A DNA stretch of 64,000 nt, from positions 21,424,774-21,488,773 of the forward strand of contig NW_020954569.1 of assembly GCF_900497805.2 (NCBI RefSeq), in the 5' to 3' direction. The position numbers and the translations under genes are program-made. This stretch comes from Vombatus ursinus. Its lineage: Eukaryota; Chordata; Mammalia; Diprotodontia; Vombatidae. The notes under the pieces were generated by a model. That model worked only from the letters and a program-made list of their open reading frames with translations. It ran no database searches and was not told the origin of the DNA. Positions 12,166-22,307 of the stretch are shown here, piece by piece; position 1 is the first letter of the stretch; each line of letters begins with the position of its first letter.

Positions 12166-12284
12166 CAAGTGGAAAATTCTCCTTAACAGATAGTAGCACA
12201 AAAGTAAAACATTTTAAAATGCCCAGAATGCAGAGCACCATATTTCTAATAACATCAATACAAACTGGTACTTGCTTATTACTA

Positions 12285-12430
12285 AATTCATTAAATCATA
12301 GATGAGGTAACCAATGCTCAGTGACGCCCAGTAACAGGTCCCATAGTCTGTAACCTCAGAGGAGAAATTTGGACCCAGGTCTTCTCACTCCAGAGCCAGT
12401 GCTCTTTCCACTATGCCATGCTATTTGACA
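12285..12430 (-). mobile_element. MIR SINE, minus strand
   Basis: 'gacccaggtcttctcactcc' and 'cagtgctctttccactatgc' are the reverse complement of the MIR 5' half; the rest is weaker. Confidence 0.78.
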
Positions 12431-13039
12431 AAGGGAATTTGTTTTAGATTTTTCTCCTCCTAAGATATGTGAACAAGGACATTAGGATTAAAGCATGCCA
12501 GCTTCTCTGTGCCCTAGGGCCTGAATCATATTTACTAATATAATCTCTGATCTTGGAAGCCTTTGCAATTGCTGACCCCTGTGAACACATACTCCTGTAG
12601 TGAGCATATGTGAAGGGGGTTAGAATTTGGCTTTAGCCCAAATTTGGATATAAGCAAAATTATCTCATCTTTTTTTTTCTTCTTGCCGATTCTGCCCTCC
12701 TTCCCACATCTCCACAGATGGAGATTTTTGTATCTCTTTCCCAAAAGATCTTACCCTTGGTCAAAAAATCTAATAAATTGCTAATCCCCACAAAGGTGCT
12801 TATTAGGAGGAGGAGAACATATGCTTCTGACTTTAGAAGTGATATTAGTGATTAACAAAGTCAGTCCCTTCAAAGGAAGAAACTAGAGTGAAGAGAGGTA
12901 AACCCCAGTTGCTTGGCTTTTGAAATTTCCCATGCGGACATTACATGTATGTGATTTTTTTAAAAAAATTTTGAAAATTAAAGAAGCTTAGAGGCTAGTA
13001 GAAATAAATGAAATAGTAACAATCATTAACACCTTTCAA
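12431..13039. other. Unique DNA
   Basis: No recognisable repeat or gene. Confidence 0.5.
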
Positions 13040-13370
13040 TAACTCTTAATGTTGATAAATAACATACATAAAGTTTTTTCTGATTTACCAAATGTTTTCC
13101 TCACAACACCTTTGTGAGATTTTGTTTTGTTATTCACATATTACAGATACAGAGACTGAGCGTCTGAGAGCTTAAGAGTCTTTTCTAAGGGTTTATGAGT
13201 CTAGACAAAGTCTTAGTTATCATGTCTATTTCTAAGTATTCACACAATACCCCTAAAATAACTTGTTACATGATTTTATTAGGAATTGAAAAGCCAAGTG
13301 ACTTGGGCAGGGTCACACAGGCAAAGCTTTTGAGTCCAGAGCTGATCTTTCCACTGTACCATACTGTAGG
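13040..13370 (-). mobile_element. MIR SINE, minus strand, internally interrupted
   Basis: The MIR 3' half ('cctcacaacacctttgtgag', 'ttacagatacagagactgag') and 5' half ('ggtcacacaggcaaagc', 'ctttccactgtaccatact') lie in reverse-complement order, with about 90 bp of unrelated sequence between them. Confidence 0.7.
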
Positions 13371-13739
13371 AAGAAGGTATTTAGGTGGAAATTTAGGGAA
13401 TCTGATACACTTTTGTGGAAGTAATTTGGGGATATTGGCTCTTAATTCATAATACGTAGATAACTATTGATTCTACACATTTATAAGAGTGACCTTTTGC
13501 TTTTGACATGGATTTTCCTGCCATCTATATCCAGGAAAGTACATTGATGATAGGTATGTACTGTTACATTCTTGATCACAATTGTCAAAGGAATCTTCCT
13601 CTTACTATTCAGTTTTGTAAGGATAATGATGATGATGAATGGACCTGTGAATTCATGGATATAGGGATATCTGAGTAAAGAACATTCCTCTACCAGTCTA
13701 GGTTGGCACCTTCTCTGCAATTTATACTCTTACAGTGTT

Positions 13740-13875
13740 GTCTGGTATGCTGAGAGTTTAAATGAGATGCCCAGGGTTACTTAATCAGTGTCTATCAAAG
13801 GCAGTTCAAGAACCCAGGTCATCCTAACACTGAAGTCAAATATCTGTTCTCTATACCATTCTAGCTACCTCTCTT
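13740..13875 (-). mobile_element. tRNA-derived SINE fragment, minus strand
   Basis: 'gatgcccagggttacttaat', 'tcaagaacccaggtcatc' and 'accattctagctacctc' match the reverse complement of the SINE head and core. MIR and WALLSI-like families cannot be told apart. Confidence 0.65.
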
Positions 13876-14214
13876 TGTAACGAATATACTGCCTAAAATG
13901 ACTCACTTGGCTTTATTTAACAGAAAAATATATGATAAAATCTGGGAAGTGATTCTTCACAATTCTCTGACCCATCAGGAAAAAAAGCAAACTGCTGTAA
14001 ACCTTCACAGGATAGCCATCAGTCAGTTTGCACAAGGTGTGTAAAATTCCTCTATCCTTTTCACAGAAACATATCAAAGCTCTGTGTGGTTATTTCATAC
14101 TGTTCCTTCACAGGTCTTTTGGGTATCTCTTTATGGACAAGGCATTCTTCCCGGTACAAAACAATACTAGTTAAAAGCTCAAGTTCCTCACTTGTTATTT
14201 GACTTCAGAAACAA

Positions 14215-14380
14215 ATATGTCATAAAATCTCAGAGTTGGAAGGAACATCAGTGAACAACTAGTCCAATCTGTACCTGAAAAACAATTTCTTCTACCATAT
14301 ATGTGACAAAGTCATATGCCTTTATTTGAAGGCCTCCAATAAAAGGGGAGCTTCCATTCTAAGAGAGAATCATAGAAAGA
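14215..14380 (-). mobile_element. L3/CR1 LINE 3' end, minus strand
   Basis: 'aaaatctcagagttggaagg', then 'actagtccaatctg', then 'tttgaaggcctccaataaa' is the reverse complement of the L3 3' end. Short and diverged. Confidence 0.75.
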
Positions 14381-16014
14381 AAATGAATTCTTTGTGTTAA
14401 AGAACCAAATGCATATTTTATAAATATAGTGAGAGTGGTAAGAGAGGGAGACTTTTCTTTTTTCCTATCTCGAATATACACATATGTATTAGAACATTTT
14501 TTGCAATGACTTTTTTCACTGTCTTCCCAATGAGCATGACATTCACTAGGATATAGGCTTTGCCTCACTGTAGTGTTGGAATTTTATGTCAGTGATTGCT
14601 ACAGATAAATTTTCTATAGATTACCTGAAAGGAAGGAGAATGAGGTGAGTCATTATTGAAATACTGTTAAGAACGAACACTCCTTTTATCCCTGAATATC
14701 TTTTGTAACTTTATTTTCTTTCTTAGCTTCCCTCTACCTAGGTATTGCCTTGACTATACCTTTCCTGCCTGAATGTACTTATTCCATTCATGTGGGGCCA
14801 CATGGCATATTCTTTTGGTCAGAAAACTCATCATGACAGGGTGAGGAACTGTTTTATGTTTCAGTAATGGCATGTAGTGTTTTGGAACTTTAGCTTGAGA
14901 CAAAGATAAATTTTGTAAACACAATGGAATAGAGCAAATTGAAAAAACGACCTAAAAATCTCACTCATTTCAAATGGTACTTGTAGCCCTCTTCATAGAT
15001 TCGATAAATACTTCTCAAAAATCACAATTTGAAAAGTTCTATTGGACCAATTCTGGAAAATATCACAGGAAGGCATAGACAGAGGTACTTTTCCTTACCA
15101 TATTCAGAATGCTGAGCTACTGTTTCCTAGAATATGCTTCTAGGGTTGATTAATTGAGCTGGTGAGGTTGGATATTCCATGAAGGAAGAAAGACTCATTT
15201 AGCCAAGCTTTTGATCTGATTTTACTTTTTGATTCTAAATTCTGAACACCACCTGGACCGTATTGTACTGCTATTGAATTCAAGGCCATGATTAAGAAGG
15301 TTGGATGGATGGTACCATTTGTTTTATTTCTGCTCAATATGAAATTCTTTGATCAGCTCAAGAAGAATCAAAATAAAATGTTTGCCAAGAATGTTCTCAT
15401 TCATCAAAGACGAAAGTCAGAAGTTTGAAATCACATATTACTGTGTAGTTTTATGATAAATGACATCAACAGCTGCTATTATTTTTCTAATAAAGATGGA
15501 GATCACATGATCCAACCTTAAGTCCTGATAGAATATTAAAGGAACCAAAGAAAAATTGATTTGTTTGGTGACCTCAAATATATTATATTTGTAGTCCCTA
15601 ATGTTTTGAAGAAATTAAAATTAGGTATACTACTTGATAGGAATGGTTTATATTATAAAATTATATTGATTTCTGGTTCAATCCACTTAATAACAAAAAT
15701 AGCTCCAAATGTAAAAGTCATATTAGAAAGTTAGGTAAAGGCTCTTAAGACAAAATAATATTGATATAATTGGCAGACATGGAATCTTATGTATTTCTAA
15801 GAATATTTTCAAAATCAAGGTCACTTATAAACTTGTTAAACAAGATGCTAGCAGTCACCTGTGACAGAAAAATCTCTCCTATAACACAATTGAGGGGATC
15901 AATGAATTTATTTCATTCATACAACTCTTACTATTGTTTACATCCCCAGTTCCTAGTGCAAATCCTTTCAAATATTATTTTGTTTAATAAAATTGAAGTG
16001 AATTGAACCCATTA
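14381..16014. other. Repeat-poor unique DNA
   Basis: About 1.6 kb with no repeat I can name. Open frames are up to 78 codons, without domains or convincing splice sites. Confidence 0.5.
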
Positions 16015-16260
16015 TCACTTCAAGTTACTGTCCTCTTTCTTCCCCTCTCCTGCTAAAATTCCAGAAAATGTAGGCTACACTCAGTTCTTCCTCTCTCTCC
16101 CTACATGTATTCTGACTATCTGTCCTAACATTTTACTAAATCTTTTTCTCTAAGCTTGCAACATAGCTTCTTGATTGCCAAATTCAATGACATCTTCCTC
16201 AATGACCTTATTCTCCTTCTCCTTCTGTCCTACACATGTGGGTGCTCTGTCCAAAGCAAA
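16015..16260 (+). mobile_element. L2 LINE ORF2 fragment
   Basis: 'taaaattccagaaaatgtag', 'tctacactcagttcttcc'-like text and 'gcttcttgattgccaaattc' parallel the L2 reverse-transcriptase coding region. No open frame remains. Confidence 0.68.
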
Positions 16261-16499
16261 GTAATTTTTGATTGCTTATAATTCACAAGTTATCTTGGGT
16301 TTGGGGGCTACATTTCCCCCCTATTTGTTTATTAATTGTATTTTTTTCAAAAATCTGAGACTATTAACTCTTTTGTCTCCTGAGGTTTTCATTTATGATT
16401 TCTTGAATTATAGCTCTGAAAAAAAAAACCAGGCTTTAAAAAAAGCCCATTGTGATTCAGTGTACTACTTGACTCTGCCTTTAAATCCAAATCACTCTG

Positions 16500-16965
16500 G
16501 CATTCATTGGTTGGCCAATAATAAGACCCAGCCCAAGCCTCTCTTGCCCATGGTTTGGGTTTTGATGGCTCAGAATGAGTGTAAATAGCAATTGTTTTCT
16601 GTTCTGGCCAGAAACTCTGAAAGTCTTCCTCTCCCAGACTGATTCTTTTGAGATGGTAAAGGAGGCCATCTTTTGTCTCAATTCTTACTTAGCTTTTAAT
16701 CACTGAATGGGCATTGCCTCAGACAAACTGAGACCTGAGAAGGATCTTAGTTTAATAAGGCCAAGGTCATTCATTGTGTTCTGGGCCATAGCCAGTCATC
16801 CAGATTTATGTCTTGCCATTGGACACCAATGACTCTGAAGGAAAGAGTGAAGCTGATGACTGTTCAGTTCTGCTTACTTAAATCCAATTCAATGGCAAGT
16901 CAAGATGTCACCCTCATGATGTCATTGGTCCTCTTCTAGAATGAAGGATGAACAACAATCATTTA
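16500..16965 (+). mobile_element. RTE-type marsupial retroposon, 3' part
   Basis: The blocks 'gggcattgcctcagacaaac', 'ttaataaggccaaggtcatt', 'aagatgtcaccctcatgatg' and the terminal 'aaggatgaacaacaat' match a common marsupial retroposon with an RTE-type CAA tail. The same 3' module occurs inverted at 51655. The left boundary is uncertain. Confidence 0.7.
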
Positions 16966-17836
16966 ACAATATATACTATCGATGGTGGAGTAAAAGCAGT
17001 GACTTGCTTGAACTCTCCCCCAAACTCCTCCAAATACCTGTAAAAATGATTCTAAACAAATTCTAAAGCAGCAGAACCCACAAAAAAGACTGAGTGAAAC
17101 AAATTTCCAGCCCAAGACAACCTGGATGGTTGATTGGAAAGGTCTATCATGCCGGGCTGGGAGAGAAACATAGTTCAGCATGGGCATGCAGGCAGAACAA
17201 GCCTCAGCAAACCTGGAGCAGGCCTCAGAGAACTGAATAACCAGCAGCTGTGGTGGTTTCCAGACTTCTTAACCCACAAACACCAAAGACAACTTAGAAG
17301 ATCAGTAGGAAAAGTCTGTGACTGCTGTGAGAGAGACAATTCAGTCCCAGTCCCAGCCTGGTGAAGCCCCAGGGTGCAGGCTGCTTCTGGACCTCCTGGC
17401 CCAAAGATGGAGGGGGAATGAAGTAGTTGATCAGAGAGGGATTGCAGGGATCTCTTTTCTGGTGCTGAGGTAGGATTCTCTTGCTTTGTCTGTGCTTAGA
17501 TCTGGGTCACAGATCTTGGGCGGTGGTCCTGGGGCAAGGATGAGTGCTGGCATGGGGGATTGGGGAAGTGGGGGTGGAGAGCTAATTTTCCTCATAGTTG
17601 CAAGGCAGAAAAGAGTGTTTGTAGCCACTCATAAACCAGAGCACAGGGCAGGAAAGGACTAAACACCTCGCCCTTGGTTATACCACCTTGGAAGAACTGA
17701 AAACTTACAGGTCCCTAGAAGTATCTCTGAAAACAACTACACAAAATCCCTGAAGCTTGGGACAGTACATTTTCCACATTGGAAGCAGACACCTACCTTA
17801 ACAAAGGGTTTATAACTCAAGTAATTGGCTGGGATC

Positions 17837-18740
17837 ACGAGCAAGCAACGCAAAAAGAGTCAGACCATAGAATCTTTCTTTGGTGACAAAGAAGATCAAA
17901 ATATTCAACCAGAAGAAAACAAAGTCAAAGCTCCTACATCCAAATACTCCCAGAAAAATATGAATTAGTCCCAGGCCATGGAAGAGGTTAAAAAGTATTT
18001 TGAGAAGCAAGTAAGAGAAGTAGAGCAAAAACTAGGGAGAGAAATGAGACTGATGCAATGATGAAAAACAAGTCAACATCTTGCTAAGGGAGACCCAAAA
18101 AAATACTGAAGAAAATAGCACCTTAAAAATAGCCTAACTCAAATGGCAAACTTAAAAAAAAATCATTGAGGAGAAGAATGCCTTCAAAAGCAGAATTGGC
18201 CAAATGGAAAAGGAAAGCCAAAAGCTCACTGAAGAAAATACTTCCTTAAAAATTAGAATGGAGCAAATGGAAGCTAGGGACTTTATGAGAAATCAAGACA
18301 TTGTAAAACAAAACCAAAAGAATGAAAAAAAAATAGAAAACAATGTGAAATATCTCATCAGAAAAACAACTGGCCTGGAAAATAGATCCAGGAGAGATAA
18401 TTTTAAAATTATTGGACTATCTGAAAGCCATGATCAAAAAAGTGCCTAGATATCATCTTTCAAGAAATTATCAAAGAGAAATGCCCTTATATTTTAGAAC
18501 CAGAGGGCAAAATAGAAATTGAAAGAATCCACTGATCACCTCCTTAATGAGATCCCCAAAGAAAAACTCCTAGGAATATTGTAGCCAAATTCCAGAGTTC
18601 CCAGGTCAAGGAGAAAATATTACAAGCAGTCAGAAAGAAGCAATTCAAGTATCATGGAGCCACAGTCAGGATAACACAAGATTTAGCAGCTTCTACATCA
18701 AATATTAGAAGGCTTAGAATATGATATTCCAGAGGGCAAA
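17837..18740 (+). pseudogene. L1-type ORF1 remnant (RNA-binding, coiled-coil protein)
   Basis: L1 ORF1 encodes a trimeric nucleic-acid chaperone that coats the element's RNA in the cytoplasm. Here the start is ACG where a related copy has ATG (MSKQ...). Readable parts are SQT near the N terminus, a long Glu/Lys/Gln heptad-rich coiled coil (about 17950-18300) and, at 18204-18449, the frame with NQDIVKQNQKNEKK, KTTGLENRSRRDN and FKIIGLSESHD, which belongs to the coiled-coil end and the start of the RRM. 'ggattactgg'-type RRM text continues to 'aacacaagatttagcagctt'. Several stops and frameshifts are visible, so it is not functional. The C-terminal domain expected after RITQDLAAST is replaced by the HAL1-like linker. 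Confidence 0.82.
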
Positions 18741-18831
18741 GTAGCTAGGATTACAACCAAGAATCACCTACCCAGCAAAACAGAGTATAATCCTTCAGAG
18801 GGGAAAAATGGATATTCAATGAAATAGAAGA

Positions 18832-18937
18832 CTTTCAAGCATTCTTTTTTTTTTTAGGCAATTGAGGTTAAATGACTTGCCCAGGGTCACACAGCTATCC
18901 ACTGCACCACCTAGCTGCCCCTGCTTTCAAGCATTCT
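18832..18937 (-). mobile_element. Internally deleted WALLSI-like SINE with perfect TSD
   Basis: The 78-bp body at 18846-18923 reads, on the minus strand, as SINE head plus 3' end only: 'cacacagct' joins 'atccactgcaccacctag', skipping about 60-70 bp of core. It keeps the poly-A (T-run at its left) and the extreme 5' head. A perfect 14-bp duplication, ctttcaagcattct, lies at 18832-18845 and 18924-18937. It is nested inside the HAL1-like element just after ORF1. Confidence 0.88.
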
Positions 18938-18974
18938 TGATGAAAAGACCAGAGCTGAATAGAAAATTTGTCTT

Positions 18975-20254
18975 TCAAATACAAGACTTAATTCTTTTGG
19001 ATTTGTTTTCCAAAATCACTAGCTTCCAATTGCTCTATTCTAATTTTTAAGGAAGTATTTTCTTCAGTAACCTCTTGGACTTCCTTTTCCATTTGTCCAA
19101 TTTTGCTCTTTAGGGCATTCTTTTCTTCATTGGCTTTTTAGACCTCTTTTGCCATTTGGGTTAAGTTATTTTTTAAGATGTTATTTTCTTCAGTATTTTT
19201 TTGGGTTTCCTTTAGCAAGCTGATAACTTGCTTTTCATGATTTTCTTGCATCACTCTCATTTCTCTTCCCAGTTTTTCCTCTACTTCTCTTACTTTCTTC
19301 TCAAAATCCATTTTGAGCTCTTCCAAGGCCTGGGACTGATTCATATTTTTCTTGGAAGTTTTGGATGTAGGAGCTTTAACTTTGTTTTCTTCTTCTGGTT
19401 GTATGTTTTGATCTTCTTTGTCACCAAAGTAAGATAATATAGTCTGACTCTTTCTGCACTGCTTGCTCATGATCCCAACCAATTATTTGAGTTTTAAACT
19501 CTTTGTTAAGGTAAGAGTCTGTTTCCAATGTGGAGAATGTACTGTCCCAAGCTTTGGGGGTTTGTACAGCTGTTTTCAGAGATACTTCTAGGGACCTGAA
19601 AAGTGTCAGTTCTTCAGTGGTGCGATGATTAGGGGCGAGGTTTCCTCTCCACCATCACAACAAGCTCCACCATACCAATGCTCCTCCTTGCCCCAGGATC
19701 ACCCCTCAGAACTGCCACCCAAATCCAAGCACGGGCAAAGCAAGAGATTCCTGCCTCAGCCCTGGCAAAGAGATCCCTGCAATCCCCCTCTGATCAGCCA
19801 CTGGATTCCCCCTCAGTCTGTGGGCCGGAAGCTCAGAGGGCAGCCGCTGCCCTCGGGGTGGCTGAGACCTCGCTCTTTCTCTCACCTTAGTCACAGACTT
19901 TTCCCACTGACCTTCTAAGTTGTCTTTGGTGTTTGTGGGTTGAGAAGTCTGGAAACTGCCACAGGTGCCAGCATTTCAGTCCTCTGAGGCCTGCTCCAGG
20001 ATCGCTGCGGCCTGCACTCCCACGTCGAACTGCACTCCTCTCCCTGCCAGGTGTGATATACCTTTCTGATCAACCATCCAGGCTGTCTTTGGCTGGAAAT
20101 TTGTTTTACTCTATTTTTTTGTGGATTCTGCTGCTTTAGAATTTGTTTAGAGCCATTTTTTAATAGGTATTTGGAGGGGTTTGGGGGAGAGCTCTAGCAG
20201 GTCACTGCTTTCCCTCCGCCATCTTGGCTCTGCCCTCTCAAATACAAGACTTAA
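18975..20254 (-). mobile_element. Inverted L1 5' fragment nested in the HAL1-like element, with 17-bp TSD
   Basis: A minus-strand insert (18992-20237) begins with the L1 5' end at about 20237 ('cagagccaagatggcgg' read on minus), runs through the full 5'UTR and stops inside ORF1 near 18992. It is flanked by a perfect 17-bp duplication, tcaaatacaagacttaa, at 18975-18991 and 20238-20254, so it is a separate insertion into the host element. It keeps the 5' end but lacks the 3' part of ORF1, any ORF2, the 3'UTR and a poly-A tail. The opposite truncation (5') is the usual one for LINEs. Confidence 0.85.
19138..19470 (-). pseudogene. L1 ORF1 N-terminal part
   Basis: From the ATG at 19470 the frame reads MSKQCRKSQTILSYFGDKED, then a Lys/Glu-rich linker, NMNQSQALEELKMDFEKKV and coiled-coil heptads, to a stop at 19138. 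About 110 residues of the roughly 300-350 expected for ORF1 are open. It is the best-preserved L1 frame in the window and shows the true ORF1 start. Downstream sequence in the same frame continues the coiled coil past the stop until the insert ends. Confidence 0.85.
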
Positions 20255-20398
20255 GAGAAGCATGAAGAAGTAAACAGGAAAGAGAAATCATAAGGGACTT
20301 ATTAAGGTTGAACCATTTACATTCCTGCATGGAAAGATGATGTTTGTAACTCATGAGACCTATTAGGGTAGTTGGAGGAAAAAAAAATATATGTATTT

Positions 20399-20459
<61 letters not shown>
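20399..20459. repeat. (GATA)n microsatellite
   Basis: About fifteen near-perfect GATA units lie inside the 3' region of the HAL1-like element. The related copy near 30090 has 'atagacagacagcac' at the same place, so the array seems to have expanded from that short seed after insertion. Confidence 0.95.
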
Positions 20460-21332
20460 GGGCACAGGGTGAGTTGAAGATGAAGAGGTGATATCGTTAG
20501 AATAAAATTAAGGGGTGAGAGGATTATACTGGGAGAAGAGAATGGAAGAGGTAGAATGGGATAAATCATCTCACATGAAACAGACAAGAAAAAGCTTTAC
20601 AGTGGAGGGGAAATGGGGGAAGGTGAGAGGGAATGAGTGAATCTTATTCTCATAGGATTTGGCTTAAGGAGGGAATAACATACAGACTCAATTGTGTATG
20701 GATATCTATCCTACCCTACAGGAAAATAGGGGGGTAAGGGACAAGAGAGCAGGGGGGTGATAGAGGGGAGGGCAGATTGGGAGAGGAGATAATCAGAAGC
20801 AAACACTTCTAAGGAGGGACAGGGTCAAAAGAGGGAATAGAATAAATGGGGGGAGGGATAGGATTAAAGGTAATATTGTTAGGTTTTCACAACATGAAGC
20901 TATGGAAGTGCTTTGCATAACTACACATGTATAATCTGTATCGAGTTGCTTGCCTTCTCAATGAAGGTGGGTGGGGAGGGAGGAAGGGAGAAAATTTGGA
21001 ACCCAAAGTTTTAAAAACAAATATTAAAACTTGTTTTCTCATGCAACTGGAAAATAAGATATACAGAAAATGGAGTATAGAGATCTATCCTGCCCTACAA
21101 GAAAATTAAAGGGGAAGGGGATGACAGAAGAGGGGGGAGATAGAAGAAGGGCAGATTAGGGGAAGGGGTATTTGGAAAGCACCCCATCTTGAGGTGCGGG
21201 GAGGGATTACATGGGGAGAAAATTTGGAACTCAAAATCTTGTGGAAGTGAATGTTGAAAACTAAAAATAAATTAATAAAATCTGAAAATAAATTAATAAA
21301 TAAAGACTTTAAAAAATACAATATATAGCATC

Positions 21333-21830
21333 TGCTTCCTCTTTCACTTCCTTTTTTTCTTGTCTTCCATGACATTGTTCTCTGTTTATGCTCTGACCAA
21401 TCCATCCCTCTGACCAATTCTCTTTTAGTATCTAATGGTTCATCTTTCTTCTAACCCATAAAAGTGAGTATTTCTGAAAGCCTGGGCCTTTTCCTTTTTT
21501 ATTCTGTAGATTATTCTAAAATCTCTGTTTACAGCCCCAATATTTACATGAATTTACCGTACTTCCTACTTTTCCCTGATCACTTTTTACTTAAATGTCC
21601 TACTCAAACTTAGTCCTCAACACCTTCAAAACTAAGTTCTCTAATGGTTTTCCTTCTCTTGATTTTCCTTCGCTGATGTTATGGCTATATTCATAGTCGC
21701 AGACTTTATTTGTGCAAGTTATTCTTTATCATCTTTCATTTCTAATCAGTTACCGAGTCCTATTGCTTCTACCTCCATGTTATTTCTTAGACCCATTCCT
21801 TACATTTCCATTCATACTATTACCATCTTA
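21333..21830 (+). mobile_element. L2 LINE ORF2 fragment
   Basis: Blocks such as 'agcctgggccttttcc', 'atatttacatgaattta' and 'agtcctattgcttctacctc' follow the L2 C-terminal coding region. Diverged, no open frame. Confidence 0.62.
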
Positions 21831-22175
21831 ATTCAATTCAATTCACATTTATTACCTACCTACTATGTGTAAGGCTTACATTTCACCCTAGTAATTTAAT
21901 GGCAAAATGACACAATTCCTGTAATCAAAGAGCTTTGATTCTATAGGCAGGTGACAGAGAGAAGATTTGGCATAAATATAGTTAAAATAGTTTTAAATAT
22001 TGTAATGGTAAAGATAAGGGAGAAATCCAGACAAAGTGCTCTATGAAATTCAGAGTGATGCAGCATGTTATTCTGGGGGAGGGAGAGAGAGTGAGTTGAG
22101 AGAATGGGTCAGAGAAGGCTTCATGAGAAAAGTGGTACCTGAACAGATCCCAGAAGGAGCAATAAAATTCTCAAT
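21831..22175 (-). mobile_element. L2-like LINE 3' part, minus strand
   Basis: 'cacatttattacctacctac' at the left and 'cagagaaggcttcatgagaa' on the right match the reverse complement of the L2 3' end. Moderate support only. Confidence 0.55.
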
Positions 22176-22224
22176 AGCAGCCAGGCATGGAGTTCAGAGC
22201 CCTATGATTTCTTACCTATACTGT

Positions 22225-22307
22225 CACTGATAACCTTTTAATTAGTCCTCTTATCTGAACTCAAAGTGGTTCCCCTGCCTCCATTCCTTTTCCTCTTTCC
22301 TTTTCTA
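22225..22307 (+). mobile_element. L2 LINE, left half of a split copy
   Basis: 'tagtcctcttatctgaactc' and 'ggttcccctgcctccattcc' are L2-like and lie directly before the nested SINE. The L2 resumes at about 23300. Confidence 0.5.

Larger units (their letters stand above)
16966..21332 (+). mobile_element. HAL1-like (ORF2-less) L1-derived element, near full length, with TSD
   Basis: The element (16981-21317) is bracketed by acaatatatactatc (16966-16980) and acaatatatagcatc (21318-21332), a 15-bp target duplication with two differences. It starts within a few bases of the L1 5' end ('gatggtggag' for 'gatggcggag'). It has 5'UTR, decayed ORF1, then a linker ('accaagaatcacctacccag') and G-rich 3' region, and ends in an A-rich tail. 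No endonuclease or reverse-transcriptase sequence is present. Without its nested SINE and inverted L1 insert it is about 3 kb, against 6 kb or more for an L1. The arrangement is that of HAL1 'half-L1' elements, which depend on L1 enzymes in trans. Confidence 0.82.

Noticed and set aside
19625-19918. 97-codon proline/serine-rich plus-strand frame
   Set aside because: It is antisense to the GC-rich L1 5'UTR of the inverted insert.
20399-20459. Regularly spaced repeat that might suggest an array of repeats and spacers
   Set aside because: Pure GATA microsatellite without spacers; CRISPR is not expected in this genome and none is present.
16966-21332. Explaining the inverted L1 piece as twin priming of a single L1
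   Set aside because: The 17-bp duplication flanks only the inverted piece, while the outer 15-bp duplication flanks the whole element, so two insertions are needed.
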